Source: Sporosarcina ureilytica (GTDB taxonomy: Bacteria; Bacillota; Bacilli; Bacillales_A; Planococcaceae). From it: a DNA stretch of 64,000 nt. Below the pieces are notes generated by a model. The model worked only from the letters and a program-made list of their open reading frames with translations. It was not told the DNA's origin and searched no databases. A program made the translations under genes and the position numbers. The stretch lies in assembly GCF_001753205.1 (NCBI RefSeq), contig NZ_CP017560.1, forward strand, positions 62,001 through 126,000, given 5' to 3'. This document shows, piece after piece, positions 59,576 to 64,000 of this stretch. Each line of letters opens with the position of its first letter. The stretch's first letter is position 1.

Positions 59576-59599
59576 TTGAAAGTGAGTGAGCGCATATGA
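59576..59599 (+). CDS. Seven-codon leader ORF coupled to the DUF294 gene
   Basis: TTG at 59576, 7 nt after GGGGGAG, encodes MKVSERI and stops at TGA (59597-59599), overlapping the ATG of the next gene in ATGA. The next gene has only a weak RBS of its own. Translational coupling is inferred; the peptide may have no function itself. Confidence 0.4.
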   Translation: MKVSERI

Positions 59600-61521
59600 G
59601 GGATAATGAACGCGTTGCACTTTATCAAAAAATTCACAAACACCCCCTCTTTAAGGGTACATCGGAAAATGAATTTACAAAATTCATTGCAGATTGTCAG
59701 GTAAAATATTATAAACAATCCGAGAAAGTCATTTACTTTGAAACGCCTGATGAAGGACTTTTTTTAGTGTTAGAAGGAAATGCAGAGGTCTTTATTGAAA
59801 GCGAAGAAGGTCAATCCGTACTACTAGAAGTATTGCAAGAAGGGGAAATCATTGGGTTTTCTCATATTGCGCACTACTCGGGAGAAACTATGTCCCCCAT
59901 TATTAAACATCGGCTAGAATTAGAAATTATAGAAAACTCTTATTGCGTACAAATTCCGGCATCTGTTGTTAAAGCAAGGTTACAAGACAACGCTGTCCGG
60001 AAATTTATTTTAAAAGAAATGTCCATACGCCTAGGTAATGTCTATGCTTCCCTTAGTGAACAAGTGAAACTGGGTGATGAGTGGGGGAAAAGTGAGCCAT
60101 TTGTCCGCAGAGCAAAAGATTTAATGAGTTCACCGGTTATTACAGCTCAGCTAACTGATTCAGTCCAAGATATTGCTAATATCATGACTACACAATCCAT
60201 TAGTTCGGTCATGGTTGTCGATCAAGACGAACAATTAGTTGGGATTATTACTGAAAAAGACCTTGTAGAAAGAGTGTTAGGTCAAGGTCAACCTTATTCA
60301 CTTTGTGCTGTGGATATTATGACGATAAAACCTTTTACAGTCTCTCCTAACGATTATTATTATGAAATTTTATCCATCTTTTATAAAAATGGTATCAAAC
60401 ACTTGCCAGTTGTGGACGGTAATACTTTGACAGGCGTGATTACCTTTCAAAACTTAATTTCTAAAAGAGACCGTGGCGCTATGGGGATATTAAAAACAAT
60501 CGAAGAATCTTCTTTCGATAATTTACCTGTTGTAAAAGACGCGATTTATGATGTTTTAACGAGCTTAATCACTGATGAAATTTCAACCATTCATACATTA
60601 GAAATCATTACAAAATTATATGATCGCCTCGCACGACATTGTGTAAAATTGGCGGTCCAGTCTTTAGAAAAACAAGGTTTTGGATTACCTCCTGTTGCAT
60701 TCTCTTGGTATCAAATGGGTAGCGGTGCCCGTGGTGAACAATTTATGCTGACCGACCAAGACCACTTTCTTGTCTATGCCGATTCAGCTGATCAGCAAAA
60801 AAAGATTTTAGCAGAAGATTACTTTGCATTACTTGGGGAAGAAATTGTTCAACATTTAGAACAAGTCGGCTATGCGAGATGCGTTGGTAAAATGATGTCG
60901 GATGAAGAGATATGGCGAGGGTCCATTTCTGAATGGCAACAACGTCTACAAGAATGGTCGATAAAAGCGACTGACGAGCATATATTATTAGGTTATAATT
61001 TTTTATCTTTTCGATTTTTATTTGGGAATGTGTCAGTAAACAAATCTTTTACAACGATGGTACAAAACCAGCTTAAAAGTGCACAAACTTTTCTTTATTA
61101 CATGGCACAACAAGAACAAAATAATCTAATTCCACAATTCGAACAATCTTTATTCTCACTATTTAAAGCGAAAAGCAAACATGATATTATTGATATTAAG
61201 CTACACGCATTATTCCCAATGCATCACTGTTTACAAATTCTTGGTGTACTTAAAAACCTCATTAACCGAACCCCATTACAATTACTAGATGGCTTAGTAC
61301 AGACAGGTGAATTATCAGTAGGATTTGCGAATGATATACGCCATGCCTACGAGGTTGCCCTTGGCGCAAGAATTCAATTAGCATGGAAGAAACATCTTCG
61401 GGGAGAAAAAAGTTCAACCGAAATAAAGTTTGCCTCAATCCGACGGTGGGAACGAGATGAACTAAAAACGATGTTAAAAACAGTTCAAGCTTTGCAATCA
61501 CATTTAATCGCAAAACTATAA
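59596..61521 (+). CDS. cNMP-binding/CBS/DUF294 nucleotidyltransferase-like signalling protein
   Basis: A 641-residue cytoplasmic protein. Residues about 10-130 form a cyclic-nucleotide-binding-like barrel (ETPDEGLFLVLEGNAEVFIE), about 175-290 hold two CBS motifs (DLMSSPVITAQLTDSVQDIA, VDIMTIKPFTVSPND), then the DUF294 nucleotidyltransferase-like domain with GSGARGEQFMLTDQDH and DUF294_C. The metal motif reads DQDH where active transferases have DxD. These proteins are commonly linked to ActP symporters and may regulate them. Start ATG 59596 is coupled to a leader ORF. Confidence 0.88.
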   Translation: MRDNERVALYQKIHKHPLFKGTSENEFTKFIADCQVKYYKQSEKVIYFETPDEGLFLVLEGNAEVFIESEEGQSVLLEVLQEGEIIGFSHIAHYSGETMSPIIKHRLELEIIENSYCVQIPASVVKARLQDNAVRKFILKEMSIRLGNVYASLSEQVKLGDEWGKSEPFVRRAKDLMSSPVITAQLTDSVQDIANIMTTQSISSVMVVDQDEQLVGIITEKDLVERVLGQGQPYSLCAVDIMTIKPFTVSPNDYYYEILSIFYKNGIKHLPVVDGNTLTGVITFQNLISKRDRGAMGILKTIEESSFDNLPVVKDAIYDVLTSLITDEISTIHTLEIITKLYDRLARHCVKLAVQSLEKQGFGLPPVAFSWYQMGSGARGEQFMLTDQDHFLVYADSADQQKKILAEDYFALLGEEIVQHLEQVGYARCVGKMMSDEEIWRGSISEWQQRLQEWSIKATDEHILLGYNFLSFRFLFGNVSVNKSFTTMVQNQLKSAQTFLYYMAQQEQNNLIPQFEQSLFSLFKAKSKHDIIDIKLHALFPMHHCLQILGVLKNLINRTPLQLLDGLVQTGELSVGFANDIRHAYEVALGARIQLAWKKHLRGEKSSTEIKFASIRRWERDELKTMLKTVQALQSHLIAKL

Positions 61522-61563
61522 TAACAATGACTATAAAAAACGGAGAAACTTGGAGGTTGTTAG

Positions 61564-62217
61564 ATGTTTGGAAGAAAAAATCGACTATCCTATAAATTAG
61601 ATTATTCATTGCCTTTAAGTACTAAATTGATAGACATGTCATTTACAGTTTTTGATACTGAAACGACAGGTTTTTCAATTGACACGCATGATCGGCTAAT
61701 TGAAATTGGCGCTGTTCATGTTGAGAAATTAGAAGTAACAGATAAAACCTTCCAAACATTTGCTAATCCATCTCGTGAAATCCCTACGCATATTACTGCA
61801 CTTACTTCTATTGAACAAGGTCATGTTGATGACGCACCAAGTTCCCTTGAGGCAATTAAAAATTATTTTCAGTTCGTTGAAGACAATAAAAGTAATAGTT
61901 GGATTGGCCATCATTTGAATTTCGATACAATGGTCATAAAAAAAGAGCTACAACGGGCAAAATATTCGTATGAGATGCCTTCATCTTTCGATACCTATGC
62001 GTTAATCAACTATATTATGCCAAACCTAAAAGCCCTTGATCTAGAAGAATATGCTAAACTTTTCGGAACTAAAATATTTGAACGCCACCGTGCACTTGGC
62101 GATGCGTTAACAACTGCCCATTTGTTTGTTGAGATTATCAAACGGTCAGAATATCAAGGGATTACAACGCTTGCCGATCTACTACGCACAAAAAATAAAC
62201 ACTTGATTTTATTGTGA
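61564..62217 (+). CDS. DnaQ-like 3'-5' exonuclease
   Basis: A 217-residue DEDDh exonuclease. Exo I is FTVFDTETTGFS, Exo II is IGHHLNFDTMVIKKEL, and Exo III is ERHRALGDALTTAHLF. This is the DNA polymerase III epsilon type but free-standing, as often found behind DUF294 proteins next to ActP symporters. GGAGG lies 7 nt before the ATG. Function in that cluster is unknown; repair or nucleotide-signal degradation are possibilities. Confidence 0.9.
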   Translation: MFGRKNRLSYKLDYSLPLSTKLIDMSFTVFDTETTGFSIDTHDRLIEIGAVHVEKLEVTDKTFQTFANPSREIPTHITALTSIEQGHVDDAPSSLEAIKNYFQFVEDNKSNSWIGHHLNFDTMVIKKELQRAKYSYEMPSSFDTYALINYIMPNLKALDLEEYAKLFGTKIFERHRALGDALTTAHLFVEIIKRSEYQGITTLADLLRTKNKHLILL

Positions 62218-62249
62218 TGCAATAAATGATACTTTTACTCAAAAAAATT

Positions 62250-62285
62250 AACAAGAGATAGAGTTTGTATCACTCTTCTCTTGTT
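62250..62285. terminator. Terminator between convergent exonuclease and MMPL genes
   Basis: AACAAGAGA / TCTCTTGTT stem with a loop of about 18 nt and flanking A and T runs. Confidence 0.75.
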
Positions 62286-62297
62286 ATTTATTTATGA

Positions 62298-64000
62298 TTA
62301 TTTTATTTTCCTCGGCCAAAAACTCCATTTTCCAAGCTTGACTAATATCGTTGGTATGAGCAGTGGACGAACAATAAACGTATCAATCAATATTCCGAGC
62401 GCCATTATAAACCCAAATAATTTTAGTTCATAAATAGGCATTGTCGCTAAGACGAGGAATGTTGCCGCGAGAATAAGCCCTGCCGAACTAATGACGCCGC
62501 CAGTTCTTTCTACTCCTCGTCTAACAGCATCTTCAAACGGCATTGCCTTCATCTCTTCCCTAATTCTAGCGATTAGCATTATCGAGTAATCGACCCCAAG
62601 CGCAATTAGGAAAACAAATGAGTAAAGCGGAATACGATAATTAATTGCTTCAATTCCTAAAAAGATATCAAAAAGTATTAATGACAGACCAAGTGTTGCT
62701 GCATAAGACAATAGAATCGTTCCCATCATGTAGATTGGTGCGATAATTGAACGCGTCTGAAGTCCAAGCATGATTGTAATGAGCGCGGTCATAAGAATGA
62801 TCACAACAGTCGTGTCGCGCTTATTAACATCTCTTATATCAGCATGTATAGCACTTTCTCCGGTGATGAATAACTCCATATTCGTGAGCCCCACTTCTTT
62901 CAACATCGCTTCACTTTCCTCACGAATTTCTAGCACCGTATCAAATGCCTTAACATCGTATGGATTTCCCGTGAAGATAATGGAGAATTTTGCACTTTTT
63001 CCATCTTCGGAAAGTGGATTGCCGAAAGTAGTCACATTTTCAATTCCAGGTTTATCATTAATCTTATCAATAATTGTCTGTAAGTCTGTGCCTTCGAATC
63101 CTTCTTCAGAGACAAATAATAATGTTCCTGGAGCAAGACTTCCTGGAGAAAATGAATCCGACAAGCGTTCATATCCTATACGTGAAGATAAATCTTCCGG
63201 AAATGAATCAATCAGATCATACGACTCCTTCATATTCGTTACATTCCAAGCACCCAGTAATAGTAAAAGTGTAATTGGAATCATAAATAGAACAGGTCTT
63301 TTCGTGACGCCACTTGCTACTTTATCCCAAATTGTTTTCTTTTCTTTCGTATCTTCTCCATATTTCGGAATGACAGGCCAAAACGCCTTTCTTCCAATAA
63401 CAGCGAATAATGCAGGCAATAAAGTAAGTCCTCCAATAAGCATAGCAGCCGCTGCAATGACAAAGACTGGTGCAAAGTTACGGTACGGTTCATATAGCGC
63501 AAAAAACAACGTTGCAACGCCTAGCACGATTGTACTTCCACTAAAGAATATCGGTTCTTTGACATGCCGCATCGTTTCCCGCATTGCTTCATGGACTGAT
63601 TCGTGTCGTTTTAATTCTTCACGGTAACGTGAAAAAATGAGTAATGAATAATCCGTCACAACCGCAAACAATAAAATTGTCATAATTGAAAGTGCTTGGC
63701 TTTCAACCGTGAACAACCCGATAGAAGCTAATAAACCAATAATCCGATCGACAACTGCATACACAATTGCTGCTGCGACAAGTGGGATAAGTGTAAGTAG
63801 CGGCGAGCGATAAATGACAAGTAACAAAACCAAAATGATGCCGACCGTCGATAATAATAGCACCACGTCTGCTCGGCTGAATAACTCTACAGCATCTGCT
63901 GCAATCGCCGCCGGTCCCGTCCAGGACAACTCAGCATCCCCTTCAACGTTTCCAGCAACATCATCTTTTATTAAACTAACTAAGTCATGCAGGTCGTTAC
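62298..64000 (-). CDS. MMPL family (RND-type) transporter, C-terminal part, cut by window edge
   Basis: The frame stays open to the window edge, so the true start is outside; the 567 residues seen are the C-terminal part of a protein of perhaps 700 residues (YdfJ-like). It has two blocks of membrane helices with TDYSLLIFSRYREELKRHESVHEAM in the first and GVDYSIMLIARIREEMKAMPFEDAVRRGVERTGGVI in the second, flanking a large outside domain. MMPL proteins export lipids or drugs with proton energy. Substrate unknown. Confidence 0.88.
   Translation of the reverse strand, partial: NDLHDLVSLIKDDVAGNVEGDAELSWTGPAAIAADAVELFSRADVVLLLSTVGIILVLLLVIYRSPLLTLIPLVAAAIVYAVVDRIIGLLASIGLFTVESQALSIMTILLFAVVTDYSLLIFSRYREELKRHESVHEAMRETMRHVKEPIFFSGSTIVLGVATLFFALYEPYRNFAPVFVIAAAAMLIGGLTLLPALFAVIGRKAFWPVIPKYGEDTKEKKTIWDKVASGVTKRPVLFMIPITLLLLLGAWNVTNMKESYDLIDSFPEDLSSRIGYERLSDSFSPGSLAPGTLLFVSEEGFEGTDLQTIIDKINDKPGIENVTTFGNPLSEDGKSAKFSIIFTGNPYDVKAFDTVLEIREESEAMLKEVGLTNMELFITGESAIHADIRDVNKRDTTVVIILMTALITIMLGLQTRSIIAPIYMMGTILLSYAATLGLSLILFDIFLGIEAINYRIPLYSFVFLIALGVDYSIMLIARIREEMKAMPFEDAVRRGVERTGGVISSAGLILAATFLVLATMPIYELKLFGFIMALGILIDTFIVRPLLIPTILVKLGKWSFWPRKIK

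Noticed and set aside
62770..63627. 285-codon plus-strand ORF opposite the MMPL gene
   Set aside because: Despite its length it is serine-rich antisense of a well-supported MMPL coding frame and has no RBS.
41260..64000. Prophage, CRISPR array, defence island or integrated element
   Set aside because: No integrase, phage structural genes, spacer-repeat array, restriction or defence genes were seen; gene content is typical chromosomal.

Overview
The window is AT-rich Gram-positive DNA with strong GGAGG-type ribosome binding sites, frequent TTG/GTG starts and many intrinsic terminators. It fits the Bacillales and most likely a spore-forming member of the Planococcaceae (Sporosarcina-like); this placement is inference. 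Supporting genes are a spore-coat transglutaminase (tgl), SigI/RsgI, CsbD behind a SigB-type promoter, CsoR/CopZ/CopA, thioredoxin-type ArsC, a T-box before proS, a YxlEFG-type ABC exporter and a Gram-positive nitrous oxide reductase operon. No rRNA, tRNA, prophage, CRISPR array or transposase gene was seen.

Layout. 0-3.2 kb: an ABC importer (permease, ATPase, start of the binding lipoprotein) and a CoA-transferase. 3.3-11 kb: a FhuF-like protein, small membrane and stress genes, a catE-like dioxygenase with a divergent HxlR regulator, a Bcr/CflA efflux pump, DUF1801, csbD. 11-14.7 kb: yxlEFG-like exporter, EamA exporter, FMN reductase. 15-19.8 kb: AlaX editing protein, chromate transporter, arsR-arsB-arsC. 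19.8-25.7 kb: proS with its T-box, an acetyltransferase, and copper homeostasis genes. 25.8-28.5 kb: a secreted protein, sigI and rsgI. 28.8-40.4 kb: BASS symporter, serA-serC, a DsbA-like protein with a YodB-like regulator, a metal-dependent cyclase/hydrolase, zwf, a SunI/YnzG protein, RraA-like protein, BCCT transporter. A family of small palindromic repeats lies here, touching the ends of three genes. 40.6-45.6 kb: decayed small ORFs, tgl, topB, and an MTA/SAH nucleosidase fused to a lipoprotein signal behind a PurR-like operator. 45.7-52.5 kb: an eight-gene nos operon on the minus strand. 52.7-56.3 kb: a Fur-type promoter and a ferric-iron ABC importer. 56.6-62.2 kb: DUF2935, then the cluster DUF485 - ActP-type symporter - cNMP/CBS/DUF294 protein - DnaQ-type exonuclease. 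62.3 kb to the edge: the C-terminal part of an MMPL transporter.

The most coherent system is nos. A membrane-anchored cytochrome c and NosZ come first, followed by a terminator-like hairpin, then a four-helix membrane protein, NosD, NosY, NosF and two extra lipoproteins (a YtkA/FixH-like one and a PrsA/SurA-N-like one). No NosR or recognisable NosL is present. Tandem ResD-like sites sit upstream. The ars, cso and fut loci each carry operator-like sequence within or beside their promoters, so much of the window deals with metals, redox and respiration.
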